Virus record (IMG/VR): IMGVR_UViG_3300025687_000215
Location: 1-29,458 of that record
From: a virus
DNA length: 29,458 nt
Reading direction: 5' to 3' (one strand)
Of this stretch, positions 1-5,490 are shown in pieces. The notes beneath the pieces are model-generated. The model searched no databases and was not told the DNA's origin. It saw nothing but the letters and a program-made list of their open reading frames with translations. Position 1 is the stretch's first letter. Every line of letters starts with the position of its first letter. The translations under genes were made by a program, and so were the position numbers.

Positions 1-99
1 ATACAACAATCTGGCTTAGTATCTGTTTGCATGGGTGCGCTTACAGGTTGCTTTGGTATTTGGATGGGCAAAGAAGCAAAGACTGATAGGAGCACATAA
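1..99 (+). CDS. C-terminal end of a small membrane protein (cut by window edge)
   Basis: An open frame enters from the left edge and ends at TAA 97-99, giving 32 visible residues. Most of it is one hydrophobic stretch (LVSVCMGALTGCFGIWMG) followed by a short charged tail (KEAKTDRST). The stop overlaps the holin ATG by one base (TAATG), so the two are translationally coupled. A single-span protein just ahead of a holin fits a lysis accessory, such as a second holin/antiholin or a spanin part, but the N-terminus is missing and no family can be assigned. The reading is certain as coding only by position and overlap. Confidence 0.6.
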   Translation: MQQSGLVSVCMGALTGCFGIWMGKEAKTDRST

Positions 100-557
100 T
101 GATTACGCTTCTTGGCAGCTTGCTTGGTTTTGGCACATCGTTTTTGCCAGAGGTTTTAAATTATTTTAAAGCAAACCAAGCGCACAAGCATGAGCTTGAA
201 AGAGCGCAGCTTGAAATGGATCTGATGTCTAAACGTGCTGAATTAAAACTCAGTATCATGGACAAACAAGCAGACATCGAAGAAACCAAAGGACTGTATG
301 AACATGATAAGTCTATTGACGCTGGAGGATTTATCAACGCTCTCCGGGGTAGTGTTCGTCCTGTTATTACTTATGCCTTCTTCCTATTGTTCGTAGCAAC
401 TAAGGTTGTAATCATGCTCAAGGTTCTGGAAGATGGTGGCAATTGGATGCAGGGTGTTGAGCTTATGTTTGACCAAGAAACAAAAGGACTCCTGAGCGCC
501 GTTCTCGCATTCTGGTTTGGCAATCGCGCAATCGGTAAATATATGAGGACAAAATAA
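99..557 (+). CDS. Holin, 3-TM (GTA/DUF3154-type) family
   Basis: 152 residues. An N-terminal hydrophobic segment (about 1-20) is followed by a long charged helix, probably coiled coil (about 24-68, rich in E/K/L/M). Two further hydrophobic segments lie at about 86-108 and 130-145. The signature LRGSVRPVITY near 82-92 and the terminal FWFGNRAIGKY are typical of the three-TM holins found in gene transfer agents and many alphaproteobacterial phages. Its role is to permeabilise the inner membrane at the end of infection so that the endolysin encoded next can reach the wall. It overlaps both neighbours by one base in a TAATG arrangement. The family call is by eye but the signature is distinctive. 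Confidence 0.85.
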   Translation: MITLLGSLLGFGTSFLPEVLNYFKANQAHKHELERAQLEMDLMSKRAELKLSIMDKQADIEETKGLYEHDKSIDAGGFINALRGSVRPVITYAFFLLFVATKVVIMLKVLEDGGNWMQGVELMFDQETKGLLSAVLAFWFGNRAIGKYMRTK

Positions 558-982
558 TGCGTAAGATAAATGGCGTTGTAATTCACAGCACGGCCACAAA
601 TCCAAGCTGGTATGCAGATCGATCAGCTGAAGATGTGGTTGAGGAAATTCGCCGGTGGCACATGACCGAAAGGGGCTGGTCAGATATAGGTTATCATGCG
701 GTGATTCATCGTAATGGAGACATTGCAATGGGGCGTCCAATTGAAAACCCTGGGGCGCATACACGCGGGTTTAACAAATCAACTTTGGGGGTTGCACTTG
801 TTGGTGGCAGGGGCGGCTGTAAAGATGATGAGTTTTTAGATAATTATACTGAAGCACAACAAACATCATTGCGCCAATTGCTTGCAAATTGGCATGAAGA
901 TTATCCAATTGAATGGGTAAGGGGACACAATGATTTTGCAAATAAAGCGTGTCCGTGCTTCTGGGTTGAAAGCTGGTATTGA
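557..982 (+). CDS. N-acetylmuramoyl-L-alanine amidase (T7-lysozyme type endolysin)
   Basis: 141 residues, about the length of T7 lysozyme (151). It is an amidase_2-fold zinc enzyme that cleaves the amide bond between N-acetylmuramic acid and L-alanine in peptidoglycan. The expected zinc and catalytic residues can be placed: H10 (VVIHSTAT), Y46 (DIGYHAVIHRNG), H124 (RGHND), K130 and C132 (NKACPCF). In T7 these are H17, Y46, H122, K128 and C130. There is no signal peptide, so release depends on the upstream holin. T7 lysozyme also inhibits T7 RNA polymerase, but no phage RNA polymerase is visible here, so only the lytic role is inferred. Confidence 0.93.
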   Translation: MRKINGVVIHSTATNPSWYADRSAEDVVEEIRRWHMTERGWSDIGYHAVIHRNGDIAMGRPIENPGAHTRGFNKSTLGVALVGGRGGCKDDEFLDNYTEAQQTSLRQLLANWHEDYPIEWVRGHNDFANKACPCFWVESWY

Positions 983-1167
983 TGAAACGCAAGTTCGATC
1001 CAGTTCCCAAAGATAAAAAGTCTGGTATTCCCAAGAAGTATGTGAAGGGATCGAAAGATCCTGATGCAACCCGGCGTGAAATTCTGCGTACCAGGGCGCT
1101 GTATCGCATGGGCAAGCTTACACCGGAAATGATGGATAAGATCAGCAAGCAGCGGAGCAAGCGGTAA
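982..1167 (+). CDS. Small basic phage protein
   Basis: 61 residues, strongly basic, starting at ATG 982, which overlaps the amidase stop (TGATG). A TTG one codon upstream is also in frame but less likely. It has no membrane segment. Residues such as PKDKKSGIPKKYVKGSKDP followed by a helical RREILRTRALYRMG segment recall short proteins that sit next to DUF5824-type proteins in marine phages. Function is unknown. Its position in the late operon suggests a virion or packaging accessory. It overlaps the next ATG (TAATG). Confidence 0.75.
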   Translation: MKRKFDPVPKDKKSGIPKKYVKGSKDPDATRREILRTRALYRMGKLTPEMMDKISKQRSKR

Positions 1168-1379
1168 TGGCAAAGTTTAGCGGCATACCTGGGGCGGATC
1201 GATACAGTTCTGCGACCTTGAATAAAGTTTACAAGCGCGGTCTTGGTGCTTATTACAGTAGCGGATCCCGGCCAAAGGTATCGGCTCATCAATGGGCGAT
1301 GGGACGTGTAAAGTCTTTTGTATCTGGCAAAGGCGGAGCCAGGAAAGCGGATGCTGATATTTTAAAAGGAAAAAGCTAA
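1167..1379 (+). CDS. DUF5824-like phage protein
   Basis: 70 residues. The core (YKRGLGAYYSSGSRP, then HQWAMGRVKSF, then a terminal ADADIL) resembles the small DUF5824 domain found in many marine phages, recognised from memory and not searched. It is basic and glycine/serine rich, with no catalytic motif. Start and stop each overlap the neighbouring genes by one base, forming a chain of TAATG junctions. Function is unknown. Confidence 0.75.
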   Translation: MAKFSGIPGADRYSSATLNKVYKRGLGAYYSSGSRPKVSAHQWAMGRVKSFVSGKGGARKADADILKGKS

Positions 1380-1507
1380 TGCCGTACTCAAAGTATTCTC
1401 CCAAGCAAAAAAGATTGGCGGCGATGGCCGGTGATCGAAAGAAGATAACAGCTGAGGATCTCAAGGCTGTTGCTAAGAAGCGTATGCTGAAGAAAGGAAA
1501 AGCATAA
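1379..1507 (+). CDS. 42-residue basic protein
   Basis: ATG 1379 overlaps the stop of the previous gene, and TAA 1505-1507 overlaps the next ATG. The protein begins MPYSKYSPKQKRLAAMAG and continues with a K/R-rich helix ending KKRMLKKGKA. The PYSKYSPKQKRLAAMA pattern is one I associate with tiny conserved phage proteins near capsid or lysis genes, but I cannot name a family. The intact frame, the perfect one-base overlaps at both ends and the composition shared with its neighbours support it as a gene. Confidence 0.7.
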   Translation: MPYSKYSPKQKRLAAMAGDRKKITAEDLKAVAKKRMLKKGKA

Positions 1508-1632
1508 TGCCCTATGGTAAAGGTACATATGGTTCTAAAGTTGGCAGACCGTCAAAGGCTGACAAGATGAACCCGACTTTGAAGAAGATGGCTATGAAAA
1601 AAATGAAGGCAAAAAAGAAAAAGACCGCTTGA
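1507..1632 (+). CDS. 41-residue lysine-rich protein, last gene of the lysis operon
   Basis: It starts MPYGKGTYGSKVGRPSKADK and ends in a run of lysines (KMKAKKKKTA). The opening MPYGKGTYG resembles the MPYSK start of the preceding gene, so the two may be relatives. The A-rich lysine codons at its 3' end double, on the opposite strand, as the T-tract of the leftward terminator at 1621-1644, and the left arm of that hairpin lies within the coding sequence. It may be a DNA-binding or packaged peptide; function is unknown. Confidence 0.65.
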   Translation: MPYGKGTYGSKVGRPSKADKMNPTLKKMAMKKMKAKKKKTA

Positions 1633-1644
1633 AGTTACGGTCTT
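1621..1644 (-). terminator. Rho-independent terminator, mainly for the leftward operon
   Basis: A perfect 7-bp inverted repeat, AAGACCG (1621-1627) and CGGTCTT (1638-1644), has a 10-base loop. Read leftward, the stem is followed at once by a T-rich tract (TTTTTCTTTTTT), the classic intrinsic-terminator form. Read rightward, it is followed by a weaker T-rich stretch (aatttgctttattctttt). It therefore probably ends the leftward early operon and may also partly end the rightward lysis operon. It overlaps the 3' end of the 41-residue gene. Confidence 0.8.
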
Positions 1645-1753
1645 AATTTGCTTTATTCTTTTCGAGGGTGGCATTCCATTAACGAATCTTTTTGTGTAAA
1701 CTGCTTAAATCAGTTTGTGGTTTTGTTACTCGCAGTAACCGTCACCCTCACGA
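1633..1753. other. Convergent intergenic region with small palindromes
   Basis: About 120 bases lie between the last rightward and last leftward genes. Beyond the terminator there are two further perfect inverted repeats: AAACTG-N7-CAGTTT (1698-1716) and GTTACT-CGC-AGTAAC (1725-1739). A GAGGGTG/CACCCTC pair flanks them at about 1665 and 1744. No convincing gene or promoter was seen. The palindromes could add termination or RNA 3'-end stability. Confidence 0.5.
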
Positions 1754-1939
1754 TTATATCTGCTTACCTTCTACGCGCAAACTTCGAACAAACTTTTCCA
1801 ATTCTTTTCGCGCTCGCCATAAATCCTGTTGAACATTAGGATGTTTTGTACCGGTGCGAAGGTATGCGTCCAGACAGCGTTCTTCCTCCCGCTTGAGATG
1901 ACGTAAAAGTGCGTGATCTTGGGATGTGAGTTTTAGCAT
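1754..1939 (-). CDS. Small helical hypothetical protein, last gene of the early operon
   Basis: 61 residues, highly charged and predicted all-helical (MLKLTSQDHALLRHLKREEERCLDAYL, then DLWRARKELEKFVRSL). There is no recognised family. Its first 104 bases lie inside the previous gene in another frame. The ribosome site ahead of ATG 1939 is weak, so it may depend on coupling, or it may be the second half of a frameshifted zinc-ribbon protein. Confidence 0.55.
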   Translation of the reverse strand: MLKLTSQDHALLRHLKREEERCLDAYLRTGTKHPNVQQDLWRARKELEKFVRSLRVEGKQI

Positions 1940-2036
1940 TCTCTACCACTCTGCTCATGTAACATTCGGGACACATTGTGTCATGGTCGGATTTTACCAG
2001 AGCATCCCTATCGCAGTACATACATTTCTCAGTCAT
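1836..2036 (-). CDS. Zinc-ribbon-like small protein
   Basis: 66 residues in the open frame. The start is secure: ATG 2036 overlaps the preceding stop (ATGA) and has AAGGAG six bases upstream. The N-terminus carries two Cys pairs, CMYC (5-8) and CPEC (22-25), enough for one zinc knuckle. The last ~33 residues (after VVEN) are S/R/T-rich, look non-native, and coincide with the opening of the next gene in another frame. The real product may be shorter or may continue by frameshift into the 1754-1939 frame. Function is unknown. Confidence 0.55.
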   Translation of the reverse strand: MTEKCMYCDRDALVKSDHDTMCPECYMSRVVENAKTHIPRSRTFTSSQAGGRTLSGRIPSHRYKTS

Positions 2037-2266
2037 GGTCTACTCCTTGGTCTAATTACGGATGACACAACGTCTGTTTCCACGCAGGTCATAAAAATGT
2101 CATTGCCGTACAGCTTCACGATATGATCGTAGATCGAGTCAGCCAACCCCTGATCCATAACTTGCTGGCAGTGGCTTTCTGTGGCGTAGACTATGCTTGC
2201 AAGCGGCGCTGCATTGAATGACGCCATTTCATAGTCGATCATTAACACAGTAAAAAACTCAATCAT
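2033..2266 (-). CDS. Hypothetical early protein
   Basis: 77 residues from ATG 2266. I preferred this start over the in-frame ATG at 2281 because GGAG lies eight bases upstream and the start overlaps the previous stop. The protein is acidic to neutral and compact, with no membrane span or motif I recognise (MIEFFTVLMIDYEMASF at the start). Start and stop overlap both neighbours, so it is an integral member of the leftward operon. Confidence 0.65.
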   Translation of the reverse strand: MIEFFTVLMIDYEMASFNAAPLASIVYATESHCQQVMDQGLADSIYDHIVKLYGNDIFMTCVETDVVSSVIRPRSRP

Positions 2267-2615
2267 CCTTGCGTCTCCCATCTTTAAATGTGATTTTATT
2301 GCGCCTAGCTACACCATCAACATTGTTCCAGGTAACACCCATTGCTTTCGCCGTTTCAAGTTTAGTAAATCCAGCCTCCGCGAAAGATCTATATTGCTCT
2401 GGGGTATAGCCTCGACGACCACCTTTCCGACCATCGAACAGCGGCCAGTTTAGATCATAAAGATTTACCATATTGGACACTGATGCGGTTGCCTTGCCCA
2501 ATGCCAAAGCTGCCTGGGATCGGCTTATCTTTTGGTCGATCATTTCTTGCAACAAGGCTCTGCGCTCGAGGTGCATACGATTATTAATATCGTTCCATTT
2601 ATCGCGCCAAGTCAT
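2259..2615 (-). CDS. Double helix-turn-helix DNA-binding protein
   Basis: 118 residues. Two HTH-like segments are visible. One lies at about 31-53 (SRSQAALALGKATASVSNMV) and the other at about 84-105 (TKLETAKAMGVTWNNVDGVARR). A basic linker, DGRKGGRRGY, separates them. The form is that of small phage regulators or GcrA/MerR-like sequence readers, but no family is assigned. ATG 2615 overlaps the stop of the annealing-protein gene (ATGA). As the gene just after the recombination genes it could be a transcriptional switch between early and late phases; this is inference. Confidence 0.65.
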   Translation of the reverse strand: MTWRDKWNDINNRMHLERRALLQEMIDQKISRSQAALALGKATASVSNMVNLYDLNWPLFDGRKGGRRGYTPEQYRSFAEAGFTKLETAKAMGVTWNNVDGVARRNKITFKDGRRKDD

Positions 2616-3313
2616 TGTGATTGTAACCTGAATGTTTTCTCGACCTGCTTCATGCTTTCATCTGATAGCATATCGATGTGCGCGAAGTTGACTTCCCACA
2701 ATTCCTCAAACTGTTTCTTTGATCTCTTCTGCGCTCCATATGACCGGGCAAGATTGATAACTGCCTCGCGGTATTCTTCATCCGTCTGGCATTTCTGTTT
2801 CTCTTGACCGTTGTGATAGAATACTGTCCAAGGCGGTACTTGTGATATCTCTGTTTCATGTGAAACATTCTCCGGCTCAAGAGGTTGAACGCTGATATCC
2901 GGCGCGGCTTTCTGTTCTTCCATTGCTTTTTCTTTCCGGGAAACTGCCGCGATTTCATTAGCACTTGCGTAAGATCCACCATGCAAACCAAGTGACGCCA
3001 GGGCGCGACCGATAGCAGATGTTTCGCAGTTTTCTAGTGCCGATGTTTTGTTGACGTTGCTGGAGCCTCTGATCTCCTCGGCCATGCCGCTTCCGATGGT
3101 CTGGCCCTTGTGTGTTACGATGGCCTTCACAACAACACGCTTTCCATCATCAACCAGTATCTCGGTATCAATCCCCATGTGCTCACCAAAGGCCATACGG
3201 AATTGTTCAACGCGAACAAAAACCTCTGTGTATTTCTTGCCCCCGCGCTGGGTGACGCCGTGCGTTCTGTTCAGATCGTTCACAGCTTTCATTGCATCGA
3301 TTAGATTACTCAT
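2612..3313 (-). CDS. Single-strand annealing protein (ERF/Rad52-like)
   Basis: 233 residues. The N-terminal ~125 residues carry the hallmark of ERF/Sak-type phage recombinases. Beta-strand-like TEVFVRVEQFRMAF, a hydrophobic VVVKAIV, and then SSNVNKTSALENCETSAIGRALASLGL with GGSYASANE (about 85-120) are the conserved block. The C-terminal half is polar and helical with no known motif. Such proteins anneal complementary single strands during phage recombination and concatemer formation. The gene overlaps both neighbours by four bases, next to the Gp157 gene, a common pairing in phage recombination operons. Whether it is best called ERF or Rad52-type cannot be settled by eye. Confidence 0.75.
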   Translation of the reverse strand: MSNLIDAMKAVNDLNRTHGVTQRGGKKYTEVFVRVEQFRMAFGEHMGIDTEILVDDGKRVVVKAIVTHKGQTIGSGMAEEIRGSSNVNKTSALENCETSAIGRALASLGLHGGSYASANEIAAVSRKEKAMEEQKAAPDISVQPLEPENVSHETEISQVPPWTVFYHNGQEKQKCQTDEEYREAVINLARSYGAQKRSKKQFEELWEVNFAHIDMLSDESMKQVEKTFRLQSQ

Positions 3314-3795
3314 TTTATCCTCACTGTTACGCCGGGGTTGCCGACTTCTACGGTTGCGCCGGGAACAAATTCCCCAGCCTCTAATTGTTGTTTGATTGCT
3401 GTCAGATCCGGTGTTTCTGTGATCCTCATAAGCTGAGAAGGTATCTCGCTCGGATCTTCAATGACAACTTTCTGTCTGGGCTTGGTGCGCGAGACTGTAC
3501 CGAGCGGATGATCCGCTTTCTTCACGCCCATAGCGTCCAGCAAATGCCCTATGACTTGCGTTGTGGCGTCTACTCTGGCATCGTATCGCTTTGCACGTTC
3601 CGTGTACTGTGCGGCCGTCTCCTTGGCTGCTTGCTGGCTTGCCTTGGCCCACTGTCTTTGCTCAATCAGCTTGCCCAAGACGTCCATTGCGTCTGTCTCA
3701 CCGTCCAGTGTGTCCAGAAGTGTGTCCTCATCATCGCCGCAGATCTCTCGGATACTGTCGGCCATGCGTTTGATCTCTTCAAAGTTCACGTACAA
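3310..3795 (-). CDS. Siphovirus Gp157-family protein
   Basis: The matching segment runs from YVNFEEIKRMADSI through LIEQRQWAKASQQAAKETA, with the characteristic C-terminal SRTKPRQKVVIEDPSEIP and PGATVEVGNPGVTVRIK. There is no ATG at the expected place. TTG 3795 has GGAG six bases upstream and is my choice (161 residues); GTG 3789 and TTG 3828 are alternatives. The Gp157 family was first noted for phage resistance in Streptococcus thermophilus, and it commonly sits beside single-strand annealing proteins, as here. Its biochemical role is not firmly established. It overlaps the winged-helix gene by 17 bases. Confidence 0.8.
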   Translation of the reverse strand: MYVNFEEIKRMADSIREICGDDEDTLLDTLDGETDAMDVLGKLIEQRQWAKASQQAAKETAAQYTERAKRYDARVDATTQVIGHLLDAMGVKKADHPLGTVSRTKPRQKVVIEDPSEIPSQLMRITETPDLTAIKQQLEAGEFVPGATVEVGNPGVTVRIK

Positions 3796-4108
3796 TTTTT
3801 TCTCCTTCCTCTGTGATCTTCCAAACAATCTCTGAGTTTCCCCATGTGTTTTTTGATCTGACTAAACTGTCTGCAATCAAATTCATTTCTTGCAATTCGG
3901 TCAGTCTTGGACGTACACTGAGAACAGACAGCCCGGAGCAGGTGCTTATGTCCTCGCTGGTCCCACCACGCCTCAAGGAGAACAGCGCACTAAGTACCTG
4001 CAATCTCCTCCCCTTGACACGCCGGGCCACCTTATGCGCTGCCGCACGTTCCGTATCTGGTCCATCGCGGTGGTGCATTTTTTTGATCTGAACATCATCA
4101 ATCTTCAT
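3779..4108 (-). CDS. Winged helix-turn-helix protein
   Basis: 109 residues. A basic N-terminus (DTERAAAHKVARRVKGRR) leads into a wHTH of about residues 36-102: LQVLSALFSLRRGGTSEDIS, recognition-helix-like SVLSVRPRLTELQEMNLI, and a beta-wing ending WKITEEGEKIV. This is the shape of phage wHTH proteins that read DNA or drive MarR-like regulation. A GGAAGGAAG ribosome site precedes ATG 4108. It overlaps the genes on both sides. The target is unknown; the divergent control region at 5386-5490 is one candidate. Confidence 0.72.
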   Translation of the reverse strand: MKIDDVQIKKMHHRDGPDTERAAAHKVARRVKGRRLQVLSALFSLRRGGTSEDISTCSGLSVLSVRPRLTELQEMNLIADSLVRSKNTWGNSEIVWKITEEGEKIVREL

Positions 4109-4256
4109 CGTCGCTTCCTTCCACTTCTCCGCTTCCCTTACAAATCAAACAATCATCCCACTTTGTATCGATATACCCGATATCCCGTGTGAAGCTTTGG
4201 GGCCGGGGGATTTCGTATTCAACCTGGCCATCCCCGTCACAATATGGGCAGATCAT
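4098..4256 (-). CDS. DnaJ-type zinc-cluster mini-protein
   Basis: 52 residues from ATG 4256, chosen over an upstream TTG because it overlaps the stop of the 29-residue gene (ATGA). It holds two Cys-x-x-Cys-x-Gly-x-Gly elements, CPYCDGDG (3-10) and CLICKGSG (36-43), the repeat unit of the DnaJ cysteine-rich zinc domain, then an acidic tail (EGSDDED). Such mini-proteins are common in phage early operons and may bind host factors. No J-domain is present. The function is unknown. Confidence 0.7.
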   Translation of the reverse strand: MICPYCDGDGQVEYEIPRPQSFTRDIGYIDTKWDDCLICKGSGEVEGSDDED

Positions 4257-4342
4257 TGCAAGATCCCCGCGATCACCATGCAACCATAAAAGATTGCAAA
4301 CAAACAAACCGCACCCACTACATCACCGATAAAGTCTTTCAT
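4253..4342 (-). CDS. 29-residue single-span membrane protein
   Basis: ATG 4342 has a perfect GGAGG seven bases upstream and starts two bases after the stop of the preceding gene. The stop TGA 4253-4255 overlaps the next ATG (ATGA). The peptide starts MKDFIGDVVG and continues with a hydrophobic helix (AVCLFAIFYGCMVIAGIL). The ribosome site, coupling and membrane-like composition together make a real gene likely despite its size. It could modify the host membrane or act in superinfection exclusion; that is speculation. Confidence 0.68.
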   Translation of the reverse strand: MKDFIGDVVGAVCLFAIFYGCMVIAGILQ

Positions 4343-4344
4343 CG

Positions 4345-4560
4345 TTAAGCCTCCCAAAACAAGATTACGTTGCCGATCACTTTACTTTTCCAACCAGGCA
4401 AACCCCAAAGATAGTCAATGAAAAACTCTTCAAGGCTGTTCTGGTTTTCCGTGACGGGCTTCTCCCACCGGTAATAAACCTTACCGTCCCGCTCGCAGGT
4501 TTCAACAATGCCATCTGCAATCATGCTGTGAACATCTAACATTCTGTAAAGATCCTCCAT
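4345..4560 (-). CDS. Hypothetical early protein
   Basis: 71 residues with GAGGTAAACG directly before ATG 4560. The start (MEDLYRMLDVHSMIADGIVETC) could be a short HTH-like or helical region, followed by a beta-rich stretch (KVYYRWEKP) and an aromatic C-terminus (FIDYLWGLPGWKSKVIGNVILFWEA). No known family. The gene lies two bases upstream of the tiny membrane protein gene. Confidence 0.65.
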   Translation of the reverse strand: MEDLYRMLDVHSMIADGIVETCERDGKVYYRWEKPVTENQNSLEEFFIDYLWGLPGWKSKVIGNVILFWEA

Positions 4561-4584
4561 CGTTTACCTCATTGAACCAGCAAT

Positions 4585-4600
4585 GCGCCCCGTAGGGCGC
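4585..4600 (-). repeat. Intergenic hairpin GCGCCC-N4-GGGCGC (copy 1)
   Basis: A perfect 6-bp GC stem with a tetraloop lies in the 49-base gap between the LPD29-like gene and the next gene on the leftward transcript. A near-copy lies at 4913-4930; both share the string ATGCGCCCCGT. No T-tract follows, so a full terminator is unlikely. An mRNA processing or stability element, or a protein-binding site, is more likely. Confidence 0.6.
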
Positions 4601-4609
4601 TAAACAAGA

Positions 4610-4885
4610 TCAACAGTAAGAAACATTCACGAACATAACCTGGGGGATGTTGTCATCAATGTTGCTGAACTCATAGATATCTTCCATGCCGTTGAAGTGG
4701 CCGTACTGGTGAACATACGCGGCGGCATCGATATCATCTTTTTTAGCCATGTCTGCTTGATCGCAATAAACATAAACACCATTACAACCCGCAGCCTGAA
4801 AGCTTTTGACTTGAGCCTTGACCCCAATGTCTTTTAACTTTGCTTTGATCTGGGCCGCTGCCCGTGCTTGTACTGATTTAGCCAT
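4610..4885 (-). CDS. LPD29-like small protein
   Basis: 91 residues. ATG 4885 is preceded by GAAGGAGGAAAGATA, a strong ribosome site, so a longer frame starting at 4978 is rejected. The pattern is an N-terminal helix (VQARAAAQIKAKLKDI), beta strands (VKSFQAAGCNGVYVYC), then HQYGHFNGMEDIYEFSN near the end. This resembles the LPD29 'large polyvalent protein associated' domain seen in mobile-element and phage proteins linked to counter-defence. Recognition is from memory, so it stays tentative. It is flanked on both sides by the two repeated GC hairpins. Confidence 0.65.
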   Translation of the reverse strand: MAKSVQARAAAQIKAKLKDIGVKAQVKSFQAAGCNGVYVYCDQADMAKKDDIDAAAYVHQYGHFNGMEDIYEFSNIDDNIPQVMFVNVSYC

Positions 4886-4912
4886 TATCTTTCCTCCTTC
4901 TTGACTAGGTGA

Positions 4913-4930
4913 TGCGCCCCGTGAGGCGCA
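4913..4930 (-). repeat. Intergenic hairpin TGCGCC-N6-GGCGCA (copy 2)
   Basis: A perfect 6-bp stem in the 53-base gap ahead of the LPD29-like gene. It shares ATGCGCCCCGT with the copy at 4585-4600. Together the two hairpins bracket that gene on the leftward transcript. Confidence 0.6.
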
Positions 4931-4938
4931 CTGCGTAA

Positions 4939-5196
4939 TCAAGCTTCGTAAACCCCAAGCAACCCAGGGTTTACCCATTCAGCAAACAAACCGTATTTGT
5001 CCAAGATCTTGTTGATCTTACCGTTGACGCCAAACAACCAACCATCATGTGCCCAGTGCATACAGTCATAATAATCAGCCCAGATTTCATCACAGTTATC
5101 TTCGCCGCTGATAAACATACCATCCTCGTTTTCAAACACGGGCGCACCGATTTTTTCCAAGGCGTTAAAAGCTTTTCTAAAGTTCTGTTTCATCAT
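4939..5196 (-). CDS. Hypothetical early protein
   Basis: 85 residues. GGAGG lies just upstream; ATG 5196 or ATG 5193 (better spaced, seven bases) is the start. It is acidic and rich in aromatic residues (WADYYDCMHWAHDGWLFG) and ends LFAEWVNPGLLGVYEA. The style is that of small conserved phage proteins of the replication region, but I do not recognise the family. No membrane span or nucleic-acid-binding motif is evident. Confidence 0.68.
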   Translation of the reverse strand: MMKQNFRKAFNALEKIGAPVFENEDGMFISGEDNCDEIWADYYDCMHWAHDGWLFGVNGKINKILDKYGLFAEWVNPGLLGVYEA

Positions 5197-5205
5197 TGTT
5201 CCTCC

Positions 5206-5385
5206 TTAACAGATCCGCATTACTTCCCCGGCTTTCGCCCGGGCAATCCAATCTTCCTGACCAGCCTGATCACCGGCCTGAACCTTTGCCAACAAGCTTT
5301 CCTCGTAGGCAATCATATCTTCCAAGTCGCATTGCCGATCACCGGCACCCCGCGCGTCTTGCTGGTCAAACAAATCAAACTGCAT
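5206..5385 (-). CDS. First gene of the leftward operon, hypothetical
   Basis: 59 residues from ATG 5385, which has AGGAAGG upstream. A longer in-frame ORF reaches 5475 but runs through the promoter region and is rejected. The start MQFDLFDQQ is followed by an acidic helix (LEDMIAYEESLLAKVQAG) and a C-terminal helix. FDLF-type short motifs can bind host proteins such as sliding clamp, but a clamp-binding role is not shown. As the first transcribed gene it is a candidate host-takeover peptide. Confidence 0.65.
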   Translation of the reverse strand: MQFDLFDQQDARGAGDRQCDLEDMIAYEESLLAKVQAGDQAGQEDWIARAKAGEVMRIC

Positions 5386-5422
5386 GTCTTTTCCTTCCTG
5401 TAAAAAACAAATCACAACTTGA

Positions 5423-5451
5423 TAGATAAGTGATATCGGTTTATGTGTCAA
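5423..5451 (-). promoter_or_regulatory. Sigma70-like leftward early promoter
   Basis: On the minus strand, a perfect -35 TTGACA (5446-5451) is followed by a 17-base spacer and TATCTA (5423-5428) as -10. The start point would be about 5416, some 30 bases before ATG 5385. The spacer holds one copy of the AGTGATATCG repeat and the second copy lies just upstream of the -35, so repression by a protein binding these sites is expected. Confidence 0.6.
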
Positions 5452-5462
5452 TAGTGATATCG
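5429..5462. promoter_or_regulatory. Two identical operator-like sites in the divergent control region
   Basis: AGTGATATCG occurs at 5429-5438 and 5453-5462, 24 bases apart (start to start), so on nearly the same face of the helix over about two turns. Each contains the palindrome GATATC. They surround the -35 of the leftward promoter and precede the ribbon-helix-helix gene at 5491. The 105-base divergent gap (5386-5490) otherwise holds a weak rightward TTGATA-N17-TATGTG candidate at 5419-5447. Confidence 0.55.
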
Positions 5463-5490
5463 CAAAAAAATGCACAGAAAGGTAAAAAAA

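Noticed and set aside
771-1292. Long minus-strand frame opposite the amidase and small basic genes
   Set aside because: It is antisense to well-supported genes, lacks a ribosome site and has non-native composition.
2650-2991. 113-residue frame inside the annealing protein gene
   Set aside because: It lies in another frame of a conserved gene, R/K/N-rich with no ribosome site.
5386-5475. N-terminal extension of the first leftward gene to 5475
   Set aside because: It would read through the promoter and operator sites; ATG 5385 has its own ribosome site.
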